A stretch of 64,000 nt of DNA from the NCBI RefSeq assembly GCF_900115695.1, contig NZ_FOXK01000012.1:123233-187232 (forward strand), in the 5' to 3' direction. This DNA is from Ectopseudomonas toyotomiensis. GTDB taxonomy: Bacteria > Pseudomonadota > Gammaproteobacteria > Pseudomonadales > Pseudomonadaceae. The translations under genes were made by a program, and so were the position numbers. Below, piece by piece: positions 53,964-63,287 of this stretch. How positions within the stretch are numbered: position 1 is the stretch's first letter; the number at the start of each line of letters is the position of its first letter. The notes beneath the pieces are model-generated. The model had not been told where the DNA came from, ran no database searches, and worked only from the letters and a program-made list of their open reading frames with translations.

Positions 53964-54019
53964 GTAGGGCGCGTCACGCGCGCCCATTGATTATCCGCGG
54001 TGCGCACAGCGCACCCTAC
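53964..54019. repeat. GTAGGG...CCCTAC inverted repeat in the hisD-hisC gap
   Basis: The segment starts GTAGGGCGCG and ends GCGCACCCTAC, so the two ends are inverted copies. It contains GGTGCGCACAGCGCACC, the same core as the copies at 3746 and 4750. It fills most of the hisD-hisC gap, ending just before the hisC ribosome-binding site. Confidence 0.65.
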
Positions 54020-54042
54020 GCATTTCGAGGAGAGAAGGGCAG

Positions 54043-55095
54043 ATGAGCAAATTCTGGAGCCCCTTCGTCAAAGACCTGGTGCCCTATGTGCCAGGTGAGC
54101 AGCCCAAGCTGAGCAAGCTGGTCAAGCTCAATACCAACGAGAACCCTTATGGTCCGTCGCCCAAGGCCATTGCGGCGATGCAGGCTGAAGTCAACGACAA
54201 CCTGCGTTTGTACCCGGACCCCAACAGCGACCGCCTGAAGCAGGCAGTGGCTGACTACTATGGCGTGCAGACCAACCAGGTGTTCGTCGGCAACGGCTCT
54301 GACGAGGTGCTGGCGCACGCGTTCCATGGCCTGTTCCAGCATGACGCGCCGCTGTTGTTTCCTGATATCAGCTACAGCTTCTATCCGGTTTATTGCGGCC
54401 TGTACGGTATCGAGTACCAGCAGGTGGCGCTGGACGAGCAGTTCCAGATTCGCGTCGAGGACTATGCCCGGCCCAATGGCGGCATCATCTTCCCCAACCC
54501 CAATGCGCCGACCGGCTGCCTGCTGCCGCTCGAGGCCATCGAGCGTCTGCTGCGAGCAAGCCCGGACAATGTGGTGCTGGTAGACGAGGCGTATATCGAC
54601 TTCGGCGGTCAGACGGCCATCGCCCTGGTCGACAAGTATCCGAACCTGCTGGTCACCCAGACCCTGTCCAAGTCGCGCTCTCTGGCGGGCTTGCGCGTGG
54701 GCCTCGCGGTCGGTCATCCGGACCTGATCGAGGCGCTGGAGCGGATCAAAAACAGCTTCAACTCCTATCCGCTCGATCGCATGGCCATCGCGGGTGCTGC
54801 GGCGGCGTTCGAGGACCGCGCTTATTTCGAGAAAACTTGCCAGCAGGTGATCGAGAGCCGTGAGGCGGTGGTCGCCGGTCTACAGGGGCTGGGCTTCGAG
54901 GTGCTGCCTTCGGCGGCGAACTTCGTCTTTGCTCGTCACCCGGGCAAGGACGCCGCGACTCTGGCAGCCGGGCTGCGCGAGCAAGGGGTGATCGTGCGCC
55001 ACTTCAAGCAGCAGCGCATCGCTCAGTTCCTGCGTATCACCATCGGTACCCCGGAGCAGAACCAGGCCCTGCTGGACGCCCTGCAAGGCCTTTGA
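54043..55095 (+). CDS. hisC: Histidinol-phosphate aminotransferase
   Basis: HisC is a PLP-dependent fold-type I aminotransferase acting on imidazole acetol phosphate. The PLP lysine is in TLSKSRSLAGLRVG and the substrate segment LVKLNTNENPYGPSP is near the start. It has 350 residues. GAGGAGAG lies upstream of the ATG. A strong terminator follows. Confidence 0.96.
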   Translation: MSKFWSPFVKDLVPYVPGEQPKLSKLVKLNTNENPYGPSPKAIAAMQAEVNDNLRLYPDPNSDRLKQAVADYYGVQTNQVFVGNGSDEVLAHAFHGLFQHDAPLLFPDISYSFYPVYCGLYGIEYQQVALDEQFQIRVEDYARPNGGIIFPNPNAPTGCLLPLEAIERLLRASPDNVVLVDEAYIDFGGQTAIALVDKYPNLLVTQTLSKSRSLAGLRVGLAVGHPDLIEALERIKNSFNSYPLDRMAIAGAAAAFEDRAYFEKTCQQVIESREAVVAGLQGLGFEVLPSAANFVFARHPGKDAATLAAGLREQGVIVRHFKQQRIAQFLRITIGTPEQNQALLDALQGL

Positions 55096-55114
55096 TCCAG
55101 GCGGTTCTGAACAG

Positions 55115-55147
55115 AGCCGGTGGCGCGTCAGCGTCACCGGCTTTTTT
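55115..55147 (+). terminator. Rho-independent terminator of hisC
   Basis: The stem AGCCGGTG with CACCGGCT, extendable by three GCG/CGT pairs, is followed by TTTTTT. It lies 20 bases after the hisC stop, between converging genes. Confidence 0.85.
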
Positions 55148-55164
55148 CATGGCGCAGAGGGGGA

Positions 55165-55884
55165 TTACTCGTGGTGCGGCTGGCCAAGGAAGGTCAGTGA
55201 GGTGAACAGGCCGCGGCTCTCGATATTCGGGTCGTTCTCCACCGGTACGTAGACCGAGGCGCTGATGATGTTCAGCGCCTCGTTGCGCACCGTTACCTGG
55301 GCGCGGCCCTCGGCATCGGTTACCGCGCTGACCTGATGCGGTGCGCCGCGATAGTCGCCGACCAGCTCGACGCCTGCCATCGGCTTGCCGTCCACCAGCA
55401 CGCGCACCGGCAGCGGCTTGCCGGGGCCGACCTTGAGCGGATCGACTTGCGGAACGATGACCAGTTTCAGCGGCTCGAGGTCGGGCAGCTTGGCGCCCTC
55501 GCTGTAGATCGCCAGGCTGTACTTGTAGGTGTGCAGCGACTGGGTCGAGTTCGTCACCTGGCTGCGGCCCTGGTTGATCCATTGGCCTTCCGGGGTCTTC
55601 GACCAGGCGCCATTGTCCAGGGCCACGCCGAGCACCGCGGGTTTCTTCAAAGGTTGCAGGCGGGCATGGTCAGAAAGGCGTTCGACCGTCACCGGAATCA
55701 TTCGACCTGCCGCGTCATAGGCCCAGGCGCCACTGATCTTCTCCGCCTTGAAGGCATCGTCCTCGGCGCCGTGGCCGTAGACGACTTCGATATTGCCGCG
55801 GCGCTCTTCGGTCCAGAGACCGTGGGCGAGAGCGCTGCTGCTGGCGAACAGGCCGGCGAGAAGCAGGTAGGCAGGAATACGCAT
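55165..55884 (-). CDS. DUF4198 domain periplasmic protein
   Basis: This exported protein (239 residues, signal peptide YLLLAGLFASSSALA before HGLWTE) belongs to the DUF4198 family, often found with metal-transport systems and TonB receptors. The mature N-terminus starts with HGLW, where the exposed His could be a metal ligand. A beta-sandwich-like C-terminal half (VRVLVDGKPMAGVELVGDY; TDAEGRAQVTVRNEAL) is typical. It follows the TonB receptor gene after 13 bases, so the two form an operon. A role in metal scavenging is inference. Confidence 0.8.
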   Translation of the reverse strand: MRIPAYLLLAGLFASSSALAHGLWTEERRGNIEVVYGHGAEDDAFKAEKISGAWAYDAAGRMIPVTVERLSDHARLQPLKKPAVLGVALDNGAWSKTPEGQWINQGRSQVTNSTQSLHTYKYSLAIYSEGAKLPDLEPLKLVIVPQVDPLKVGPGKPLPVRVLVDGKPMAGVELVGDYRGAPHQVSAVTDAEGRAQVTVRNEALNIISASVYVPVENDPNIESRGLFTSLTFLGQPHHE

Positions 55885-55897
55885 GTGAATCTCCGAT

Positions 55898-57979
55898 TCA
55901 AAGGTTGAGGGTCAGGCTGACGATGAGATTGCGAGGGTCGCCGGGCATTACCCAGACGTTGTTGAACGAGCGTTCGTAGTACTTGCGGTTGAACAGGTTG
56001 TTGAGGTTCAGGCCCAGGTTCAGGTCCTTGGTGGCTTGCCAGCGCGCCAGCAGATCGACCGTGGTGTAGGCCGGCAGCTCGAAGTTGCTGCCGGTCTGCC
56101 CGGAACGGTCGCCGACGTAGTTGACTGCGGCGCCGAGTTCCGAGCCCTGCAGCGAGCCACCCTGGAACTGGTAGACGCTCATCAAACTGGCGCTGTTGCG
56201 GGCGATGCCGAGCAGATCGCTACCCTCGGGGATGCTGTTGTCCTTGGTTACCTCGGCGTCGATGTAGGCGTAGGCGCCGATCACCCGTAGGGCATCGGTG
56301 AGCTGGCCGCTGACCTGCAGGTCCACGCCCTGGCTGCGCGCCTTGCCGGCGGCGATGCTGTCGCCCGGATTGTTCGGGTCGGCGGTCAGCACGTTTTCCT
56401 TGTCGATATGGAACAGCGCCACAGTGGCGCCGAGGCGGCTATCGAGCAGGTTGAGCTTGAGGCCGGTTTCGTAGCCGAGGCCCTTCTCCGGTTTGAACAC
56501 CTGCCCCTGGGCGCCGATGGCATTGGGTTTGAACGACATCGAGGCATTGGCGAACACGCCGACCTCTGGCGTCAGCTGATAGAGCACGCCCGCGCGCGGG
56601 GTGGCGACATCCTTGCTTTGCTCGTTGCTGACGCGGCTACTGCGGTTCAGTGCGGTCTGCTCGAAACGCTCCAGGCGCACGCCGAGCAGGCCATTCCAGT
56701 GGTCATTGAAGCTGATCTGATCCTGCAGGTTGAGGGCGTAGCTTTCGGTGTGCTCGTGGAAGTCGTTGGGATTGACGATGGGGGGCTTGGGCTGACCATA
56801 GATCGGGTTATAGATGTCCTGGCCATAGCCCAGCCCGGTGACGCTTTGCGGATACTTCTGGCTGTTGCGGTAGTTCTCGTACTCCAGGCCCAGCAGCGTG
56901 TGGTGCTGCCAGCCGGCCAGCTCGAACTGCCCATGCAGCTCGGCCTGGGTGATGCTGTCGTTCCATTCGAAGCTGCGCTCACGATAGAAGCGCGTGACCT
57001 GATCGCCAATCAGGCGCGAAGGCTCGGAGCTGTTGCCATCCAGCGTGCCCTGGCTGTAATGGCTGGCCAGGCGCAGTTTCCAGGCGTCGTTCAGGTAGTG
57101 CTCGAGGCTGACCTGCAGCAGTTGGTTGTCGTTGCGGATCTTGCCGTCGTTGGGTTCGCCGAGAAAGGTCGAGCGCTTGACCGCGCCCATCTTGCCATCC
57201 ACCGCGGGAATGCCACGGTCGAACACCGAGTCGGTGCGCGAGAACTCGCTGTCGATCATCAGCAGGGTGTCGGGCGACAGCTGCCAGCTGAAGGTCGGGT
57301 TGATGATCTGTCGCTGGTTGCCGACGTGGTCGCGAAAACTGCCGTTGTCTTCGACTGCCAGGTTGACCCGCGAAAGCAGGGTGCCGTCCTCGTTCAGCGG
57401 CGTATTGACGTCGAGGCTGCTGCGGTAGCGATCCCAGCGTCCGGCGCTGGCCTTGAACTGGGTGAAGGGTTCCAGTTGCGGGCGCTTGGTGACGATATTG
57501 ACCAGCCCGCCTGGGTCGCCGCGGCCGTAGAGGGCTGCCGCCGGCCCCTTGAGCACTTCCAGGCGCTCGATGGCCGATGCGTCCGGCGAGCTGTAGCTGC
57601 CGCGGTTGATGGCAAAACCATTGCGGTACAGCTCGCCGGTGGTGAACCCGCGCACGCTGTAGTTGAGGAAGGTCAGGCCGCCGAAGTTGTTCTGCCGCGA
57701 GACGCCGCCAGCGAAATCCAGGGCGCGGTCGATACGGCTGCTGCCGAGATCGTCCAGCACTTGGGCGGGGACCACGCTGATGGCCTGGGGAATTTCGCTG
57801 ATCGGCGTGTCGGTGCGGGTGGCGCTGGATGAGCGTTTGGCGCGGTAGCCCTGTACCGGGCCATCGGCTTGTTCACTGGGGGCGCTGATGATGCTGTCAG
57901 CCAGTTGGGCCGGAGATTCGGCGGCAAGAGCGCAGGGTGTTAACAGGCTGCCGGCAAGCAAGGCGGTAGTGACGCGCAA
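55898..57979 (-). CDS. TonB-dependent outer-membrane receptor
   Basis: This is a 693-residue receptor with signal peptide (ALLAGSLLTPCALA), a plug domain (ISEIPQAISVVPAQVLDDL; RLEVLKGPAAALYGRGDPGG) and a beta-barrel ending RNLIVSLTLNL. Automated annotation would call it a siderophore receptor because it resembles the ferrichrome/catecholate class. The upstream palindrome looks like a Zur box, so zinc or a zinc-metallophore is a competing substrate. The start is TTG with GGAG eight bases upstream. It lies between hisC and algW, which are neighbours in P. aeruginosa as I recall, so this operon may be an insertion. Confidence 0.92.
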   Translation of the reverse strand: MRVTTALLAGSLLTPCALAAESPAQLADSIISAPSEQADGPVQGYRAKRSSSATRTDTPISEIPQAISVVPAQVLDDLGSSRIDRALDFAGGVSRQNNFGGLTFLNYSVRGFTTGELYRNGFAINRGSYSSPDASAIERLEVLKGPAAALYGRGDPGGLVNIVTKRPQLEPFTQFKASAGRWDRYRSSLDVNTPLNEDGTLLSRVNLAVEDNGSFRDHVGNQRQIINPTFSWQLSPDTLLMIDSEFSRTDSVFDRGIPAVDGKMGAVKRSTFLGEPNDGKIRNDNQLLQVSLEHYLNDAWKLRLASHYSQGTLDGNSSEPSRLIGDQVTRFYRERSFEWNDSITQAELHGQFELAGWQHHTLLGLEYENYRNSQKYPQSVTGLGYGQDIYNPIYGQPKPPIVNPNDFHEHTESYALNLQDQISFNDHWNGLLGVRLERFEQTALNRSSRVSNEQSKDVATPRAGVLYQLTPEVGVFANASMSFKPNAIGAQGQVFKPEKGLGYETGLKLNLLDSRLGATVALFHIDKENVLTADPNNPGDSIAAGKARSQGVDLQVSGQLTDALRVIGAYAYIDAEVTKDNSIPEGSDLLGIARNSASLMSVYQFQGGSLQGSELGAAVNYVGDRSGQTGSNFELPAYTTVDLLARWQATKDLNLGLNLNNLFNRKYYERSFNNVWVMPGDPRNLIVSLTLNL

Positions 57980-58005
57980 AGGGAAAGTCTCCGGATGATT
58001 GGTAT

Positions 58006-58021
58006 TAATGTAATAACATTA
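58006..58021. promoter_or_regulatory. Zur-box-like palindrome before the TonB receptor
   Basis: Arms TAATGT and ACATTA with an AATA spacer give, on the coding strand, AATGTTATTACATT, one mismatch from the AATGTTATAACATT core found in gammaproteobacterial Zur sites as I recall them. It lies 27 bases before the TTG start, where binding would block transcription. Confidence 0.5.
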
Positions 58022-58067
58022 CAATAACCTCAGTCGAGAAAAGTTCCTACTTGAAATTGCTCGCCGA

Positions 58068-59210
58068 TCAGTTGCCGTTAACGGGAGGGCGAATACCGAT
58101 CTCGGCGGTCAGCTGCAGCGGTTTGCCGTTGCGCAACACGTCGATGCGGATCTTGTCGCCTGGTTTGGTGCGCGCGACCTGATTCATCGAACGGCGCCCG
58201 TCGCTGGCCGGTTCGCCATCGATGCTGAGAATCAGGTCGCCAGGCTGCAGGCCGGCTTTCTGCGCCGGGCCGTCGCGATAGACACCGGCGACAACGATGC
58301 CGGGGCGGCCATCGAGGCCGAAGGACTCGGCCAGCTCTGGCGTCAGTGGTTGCACCTCGACACCGAGGTAGCCGCGAATCACCTGGCCGTGCTCGATGAT
58401 CGCCTGCATCACTTCCATGGCCAGTTTCACCGGGATGGCGAAGCCGATGCCCTGCGAGCCGCCGGACTTGGAAAAGATCGCCGTGTTGATGCCCACCAGG
58501 TTGCCGTGCGCATCGACCAGCGCGCCGCCAGAGTTGCCCGGGTTGATCGCCGCATCGGTCTGGATGAAGTCTTCGTAGGTGTTGAGGCCCAGTTGGTTGC
58601 GCCCGGTGGCGCTGATGATACCCATGGTCACGGTCTGGCCGACGCCGAAAGGGTTGCCGATGGCCAGGGTCACATCACCGATGCGAATGCTGTCGGAGCG
58701 CCCCAGGGTGATCGCCGGGAGATTGGGCAGGTCGATCTTCAATACGGCCAGGTCGGTTTCCGGGTCGCTGCCGATCACCCGTGCCAGGGTTTCGCGGCCG
58801 TCCTTGAGGGCGACGACGATCTGGTCGGCGCCGCTGACCACGTGATTGTTGGTCAGCAGATAACCTTCACGGCTCAGCAGTACGGCCGAGCCGAGGCTCG
58901 ACTCCATGCGCTGCTGGCGTGGCAGGTTGTCGCCGAAGAAACGGCGGAAGGTCGGGTCTTCGAACAGCGGATGAGCCGGTTTGCTCACCAGTTTGGTGGT
59001 GTACAGGTTGGCCACTGCTGGCGATGCGGTATCGACTGCCTCGGAGTAGGACACCGGGCCTTCCTGCAGGCGGCTGTAGAGCGGAGCCTGTACCAGTTGC
59101 ACTTCCTGGCGTGGCAAGCCGACCCATTCCGGGTAGCGCTGGATCAGCAGCAGTGCGAACAACACACCGACCAGCAGGGGCCAACCGAGAAAACGCAGTG
59201 CCTGGGGCAT
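58068..59210 (-). CDS. algW: Periplasmic site-1 serine protease AlgW (DegS-like)
   Basis: AlgW cleaves the anti-sigma factor MucA upon sensing misfolded outer-membrane proteins or lipoprotein signals, starting the AlgU/alginate response. A membrane anchor (LGWPLLVGVLFALLLIQ) is followed by a trypsin-like domain with His (LTNNHVVSG), Asp (ETDLAVLKID) and Ser (NPGNSGGALV), then one PDZ domain (GYLGVEVQPLTPELAESFGL). It has 380 residues. I chose the ATG at 59210; an earlier in-frame ATG at 59240 adds ten residues. Confidence 0.94.
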   Translation of the reverse strand: MPQALRFLGWPLLVGVLFALLLIQRYPEWVGLPRQEVQLVQAPLYSRLQEGPVSYSEAVDTASPAVANLYTTKLVSKPAHPLFEDPTFRRFFGDNLPRQQRMESSLGSAVLLSREGYLLTNNHVVSGADQIVVALKDGRETLARVIGSDPETDLAVLKIDLPNLPAITLGRSDSIRIGDVTLAIGNPFGVGQTVTMGIISATGRNQLGLNTYEDFIQTDAAINPGNSGGALVDAHGNLVGINTAIFSKSGGSQGIGFAIPVKLAMEVMQAIIEHGQVIRGYLGVEVQPLTPELAESFGLDGRPGIVVAGVYRDGPAQKAGLQPGDLILSIDGEPASDGRRSMNQVARTKPGDKIRIDVLRNGKPLQLTAEIGIRPPVNGN

Positions 59211-59320
59211 CGAGACAATCCTGAGGGTTGCGGGGGCCAAATTCGGCCCTTAAGGTGGCGCATTATAGTGAGGTGCTCGCCAATTAGGCAGCGGCCCGCA
59301 ACAGCTTGTGAGGAATCTTC

Positions 59321-60079
59321 ATGGCCATTGCCCTGTCCACGCTAGTGGAAGAAGCTGACGCCTTTCTTAACGCGTCGCGTATCAATGATTACTGCCCCAA
59401 TGGCCTTCAGGTCGAGGGTCGTCCGCAGGTCAGCCGCATCGTCAGCGGCGTCACCGCGAGTCAGGCGCTGATCGAGGCGGCCATCGAGGCCGAGGCTGAT
59501 GTGCTGCTGGTGCATCATGGCTATTTCTGGAAGGGCGAGAACCCCTGTGTCACCGGCATGAAACAGCGTCGCCTGAAAGCGCTGCTGGCCAACGACATCA
59601 GCCTGCTGGCCTATCACCTGCCGCTGGATGTGCACCCCGAGGTGGGCAACAACGTGCAGCTCGCACGGCAGTTGGGCATTGTCGTCGAGGGCCTGCTCGA
59701 ACCGGAGAATCCGCGCACCGTTGGCCTCGTTGGCTCGCTGGAGGAGCCGATGAGCGCGGCCGACTTCGCCCGGCACGTGCAGCAAGCGCTGGGGCGTGAG
59801 CCGCTGCTGGTCGAGGGCGACGGGCTGATCCGTCGCGTCGGCTGGTGCACGGGTGGCGGGCAGGGCTATATCGACCAGGCGATTGCTGCCGGTGTCGACC
59901 TTTACCTGACCGGCGAAGCCTCCGAGCAGACTTTCCATAGCGCGCGTGAGAATGGCGTGAGCTTCATCGCTGCTGGCCATCATGCCACCGAGCGCTACGG
60001 CGTGCAGGCGCTGGGGGATTATCTGGCACGGCGTTTCGCCCTCGAACACCTGTTCATCGACTGCCCCAACCCGATCTGA
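59321..60079 (+). CDS. NIF3-like dinuclear metal-centre protein
   Basis: This is a member of the NIF3/YbgI family of hexameric proteins with a dinuclear metal site: LLVHHGYFW, HLPLDVH and the C-terminal AGHHATERYGVQALG carry the ligands. Function is not settled in bacteria (called GTP cyclohydrolase I type 2 in some databases, without good support). It has 252 residues. It lies divergent from algW and upstream of cysD. Confidence 0.9.
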   Translation: MAIALSTLVEEADAFLNASRINDYCPNGLQVEGRPQVSRIVSGVTASQALIEAAIEAEADVLLVHHGYFWKGENPCVTGMKQRRLKALLANDISLLAYHLPLDVHPEVGNNVQLARQLGIVVEGLLEPENPRTVGLVGSLEEPMSAADFARHVQQALGREPLLVEGDGLIRRVGWCTGGGQGYIDQAIAAGVDLYLTGEASEQTFHSARENGVSFIAAGHHATERYGVQALGDYLARRFALEHLFIDCPNPI

Positions 60080-60211
60080 ATCGCCCGTACGGGCAGGCAT
60101 AACGCTAGATCGTTTCGGTCTAACTGGCGTCCTGAGTATAAGCAGACGCTGTGGTAGAGTGCGCGCTCGTCCACGGCCCGCCGGCCCCATAACAGCAAAC
60201 CGTGAGTAGCC

Positions 60212-61129
60212 ATGCTCGACAAATTGACCCATCTGAAGCAGCTAGAGGCGGAAAGCATCCACATCATTCGTGAAGTGGCCGCCGAATTCGACAACCCGGT
60301 GATGCTCTATTCCATCGGCAAGGATTCAGCCGTGATGCTGCACCTGGCCCGCAAGGCGTTCTTCCCTGGCAAGTTGCCGTTCCCGGTACTGCACGTCGAC
60401 ACGCGCTGGAAATTCCAGGAGATGTATCGCTTTCGCGAAAAGATGGTCAGTGAATATGGCCTGGAACTGCTGACCCACATCAACCCCGATGGTGTGGCGC
60501 AGGACATGAACCCCTTCACCTACGGCAGTGCCAAGCACACCGACGTGATGAAGACCGAAGGCCTCAAGCAGGCGTTGGACAAGTACGGCTTCGACGCCGC
60601 CTTCGGTGGTGCGCGCCGCGACGAAGAGAAGTCGCGCGCCAAGGAGCGCGTGTATTCCTTCCGCGACAGCAAGCACCGCTGGGACCCGAAGAATCAGCGC
60701 CCCGAGCTGTGGAACGTGTACAACGGCAAGGTCAAGAAGGGCGAGTCGATCCGCGTCTTCCCGCTGTCGAACTGGACCGAGCTTGATATCTGGCAATACA
60801 TCTACCTGGAGCAGATTCCAATCGTGCCGCTGTACTTCGCCGCCGAGCGCGAAGTGATCGAGAAGAACGGCACGCTGATCATGATCGATGACGAGCGCAT
60901 CCTCGAGCACCTGTCCGATGAAGAGAAGGCGCGTATCACCAAGAAGATGGTGCGTTTCCGTACCCTCGGCTGCTACCCGCTGACCGGTGCGGTGGAGTCC
61001 ACGGCGCTGACCCTGCCTGAAATCATCCAGGAGATGCTCCTGACCCGTACTTCCGAGCGCCAGGGCCGCGTGATCGATCACGATGCCGCCGGGTCGATGG
61101 AAGAAAAGAAACGTCAGGGCTATTTCTGA
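60212..61129 (+). CDS. cysD: Sulfate adenylyltransferase subunit 2
   Basis: CysD makes adenosine 5'-phosphosulfate from ATP and sulfate, driven by GTP hydrolysis in CysN. The PP-loop (LYSIGKDSAVMLHLA) and the C-terminal GSMEEKKRQGYF are family marks. It has 305 residues. cysNC follows after 12 bases. Confidence 0.97.
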   Translation: MLDKLTHLKQLEAESIHIIREVAAEFDNPVMLYSIGKDSAVMLHLARKAFFPGKLPFPVLHVDTRWKFQEMYRFREKMVSEYGLELLTHINPDGVAQDMNPFTYGSAKHTDVMKTEGLKQALDKYGFDAAFGGARRDEEKSRAKERVYSFRDSKHRWDPKNQRPELWNVYNGKVKKGESIRVFPLSNWTELDIWQYIYLEQIPIVPLYFAAEREVIEKNGTLIMIDDERILEHLSDEEKARITKKMVRFRTLGCYPLTGAVESTALTLPEIIQEMLLTRTSERQGRVIDHDAAGSMEEKKRQGYF

Positions 61130-61141
61130 GGATCGCGCACC

Positions 61142-63037
61142 ATGAGTCACCAATCCGATTTGATCGGCCAGGACATTCTCGCTTACCTGGCCCAGCACGA
61201 GCGCAAGGAACTGCTGCGCTTTCTTACCTGCGGCAACGTCGACGACGGCAAGAGCACGCTGATCGGCCGCCTGCTGCATGACTCCAAGATGATCTACGAA
61301 GATCATCTGGAAGCCATCACCAAGGATTCGAAGAAAGTCGGCACCACCGGCGATGACATCGACCTGGCACTGCTGGTCGACGGCCTGCAGGCCGAGCGCG
61401 AGCAGGGCATCACCATCGATGTGGCCTACCGCTATTTCTCCACCGCCAAGCGCAAGTTCATCATCGCCGACACCCCCGGCCACGAGCAGTACACGCGCAA
61501 CATGGCCACCGGCGCTTCGACCTGCGACCTGGCGATCATCCTGATCGACGCCCGCTACGGCGTGCAGACCCAGACCAAGCGCCACAGCTTCATTGCCTCC
61601 CTGTTGGGCATCAAGCACATCGTCGTGGCCGTCAACAAGATGGATCTGAAGGACTTCGATCAGGGCGTGTTCGAGCAGATCAAGGCCGACTACCTGGCCT
61701 TCGCCGGGAAGATCAACCTGCGCCCGACCACCCTCGAGTTCGTGCCCATGTCGGCGCTCAAGGGCGACAACGTGGTCAACAAGTCCGAGCGCTCGCCCTG
61801 GTACACCGGCCAGTCGCTGATGGAGATTCTCGAGACCGTCGAAGTCGCTGGCGACCGCAACTTCGATGACCTGCGCTTCCCGGTGCAGTACGTCAACCGT
61901 CCGAACCTGAACTTCCGCGGTTTCGCCGGCACCCTGGCCAGCGGCGTCGTGCGCAAGGGCGACGAGGTCATGGCGCTGCCTTCGGGCAAGACCAGCAAGG
62001 TCAAGTCCATCGTCACCTTCGAGGGCGAACTGGAACATGCCGGGCCGGGCCAGGCCATCACCCTGACCCTGGAAGACGAGATCGACGTGTCGCGCGGCGA
62101 CATGCTGGTGCATGCCGACAACCGTCCGCAGGTCACCGACAGCTTCGAGGCCATGCTGGTATGGATGGGCGAAGAGCCGATGTTGCCGGGCAAGAAGTAC
62201 GACATCAAACGTGCGACCAGCTACGTGCCGGGCTCGATCCCGAGCATCGTGCATCGCGTCGACGTGAATACCCTGGAGCAGGGCGCGGCCAGCGAACTGA
62301 GGCTCAACGAGATCGGCCGGGTCAAGGTGGCGCTGGATGCATCGATCGCCTTGGACGGCTACGAGTACAACCGCACCACCGGTGCCTTCATCGTCGTCGA
62401 CCGCCTGACCAATGGCACCGTCGGCGCCGGCATGATCATTGCCGACCCGGTCGCCCATGGCGGCGGTCAGCACGGCCGCCTGGCCCATGTATCGACCGAG
62501 GAGCGTGCTTCGCGCTTCGGTCAGCAGCCGGCCACCGTGCTGTTCAGCGGCCTGTCTGGCGCGGGCAAGAGCACCCTGGCCTACGCCGTGGAGCGCAAGC
62601 TGTTCGACATGGGCCGCGCCGTGTACGTGCTCGATGGCCAGAACCTGCGCCATGACCTGAACAAGGGCCTGCCGCAGGACCGCGCCGGCCGCGCCGAGAA
62701 CTGGCGCCGCGCCGCCCATGTGGCGCGTCAGTTCAACGAGGCTGGCATGATCGCCCTGGCCGCCTTTGTCGCTCCGGATGCCGAAGGTCGCGAGCAGGCC
62801 AAGGCGCTGATCGGTGCCGAACGCATGGTTACCGTCTACGTCCAGGCCTCGCCGCAGATCTGCCGCGAGCGTGACCCGCAGGGGCTGTACGCCGCTGGTG
62901 GTGACAATATCCCCGGCGAAGGCTTCCCCTACGACGTGCCGCTGGATGCCGATCTGGTGATCGACACCCAGGCGCAGTCGGTCGAAGAGGGCGTCAAGGC
63001 AGTGCTGGATCTGCTGCGCAGCCGCGGCTCGATCTGA
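61142..63037 (+). CDS. cysNC: Bifunctional sulfate adenylyltransferase subunit 1 / APS kinase
   Basis: This fusion protein joins CysN, the GTPase subunit (residues about 1-440), with CysC, adenylylsulfate kinase (about 455-631). GTPase motifs are GNVDDGKST, DTPGHEQYTRNMA and VNKMD. The kinase P-loop is GLSGAGKST around residue 470, followed by LDGQNLRHDLNKGL. It channels sulfate to PAPS for cysteine synthesis. The fusion is the usual form in Pseudomonas. Confidence 0.96.
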   Translation: MSHQSDLIGQDILAYLAQHERKELLRFLTCGNVDDGKSTLIGRLLHDSKMIYEDHLEAITKDSKKVGTTGDDIDLALLVDGLQAEREQGITIDVAYRYFSTAKRKFIIADTPGHEQYTRNMATGASTCDLAIILIDARYGVQTQTKRHSFIASLLGIKHIVVAVNKMDLKDFDQGVFEQIKADYLAFAGKINLRPTTLEFVPMSALKGDNVVNKSERSPWYTGQSLMEILETVEVAGDRNFDDLRFPVQYVNRPNLNFRGFAGTLASGVVRKGDEVMALPSGKTSKVKSIVTFEGELEHAGPGQAITLTLEDEIDVSRGDMLVHADNRPQVTDSFEAMLVWMGEEPMLPGKKYDIKRATSYVPGSIPSIVHRVDVNTLEQGAASELRLNEIGRVKVALDASIALDGYEYNRTTGAFIVVDRLTNGTVGAGMIIADPVAHGGGQHGRLAHVSTEERASRFGQQPATVLFSGLSGAGKSTLAYAVERKLFDMGRAVYVLDGQNLRHDLNKGLPQDRAGRAENWRRAAHVARQFNEAGMIALAAFVAPDAEGREQAKALIGAERMVTVYVQASPQICRERDPQGLYAAGGDNIPGEGFPYDVPLDADLVIDTQAQSVEEGVKAVLDLLRSRGSI

Positions 63038-63057
63038 CGTTCTTGCGCTGAACGAGA

Positions 63058-63083
63058 AGCCCTGCAGTGATGCGGGGCTTTTT
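63058..63083 (+). terminator. Rho-independent terminator of cysD-cysNC
   Basis: AGCCCTGCA and TGCGGGGCT (one G-U pair) form a nine-base stem with GTGA loop, followed by TTTTT. It begins 20 bases after the cysNC stop. Confidence 0.88.
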
Positions 63084-63259
63084 CATTCCTGGCCACGCGC
63101 GGAGCCGGCGATCTTTACCTAATAAAAAGGTTCTTCGCATTTTCGCGAGGAGGATACGCTTGACACCGGGCTGGCAATTACGTGTGAGCTTTCGATGACT
63201 TGGCACTCTCCATTCACACGCCGCCTGGCCTGATGGGTTTCGCCCCTTACGGGCGAGTC

Positions 63260-63287
63260 ACTTTCTCTTGCTTGCCCAAGAGAAAGT
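63260..63287. other. Left subterminal hairpin of the foldback
   Basis: ACTTTCTCTT and AAGAGAAAGT are exact complements around the 8-base loop GCTTGCCC. It corresponds to the hairpin at 63728-63757 in the other arm, with the same (inverted) loop. Confidence 0.7.

Noticed and set aside
60326..62719. Open frame of 797 codons opposite cysD-cysNC
   Set aside because: Antisense to two certain genes; no signal, domain or ribosome-binding site of its own.
61142..63037. CysN-CysC fusion as a novel protein
   Set aside because: This bifunctional form is well known in Pseudomonas.
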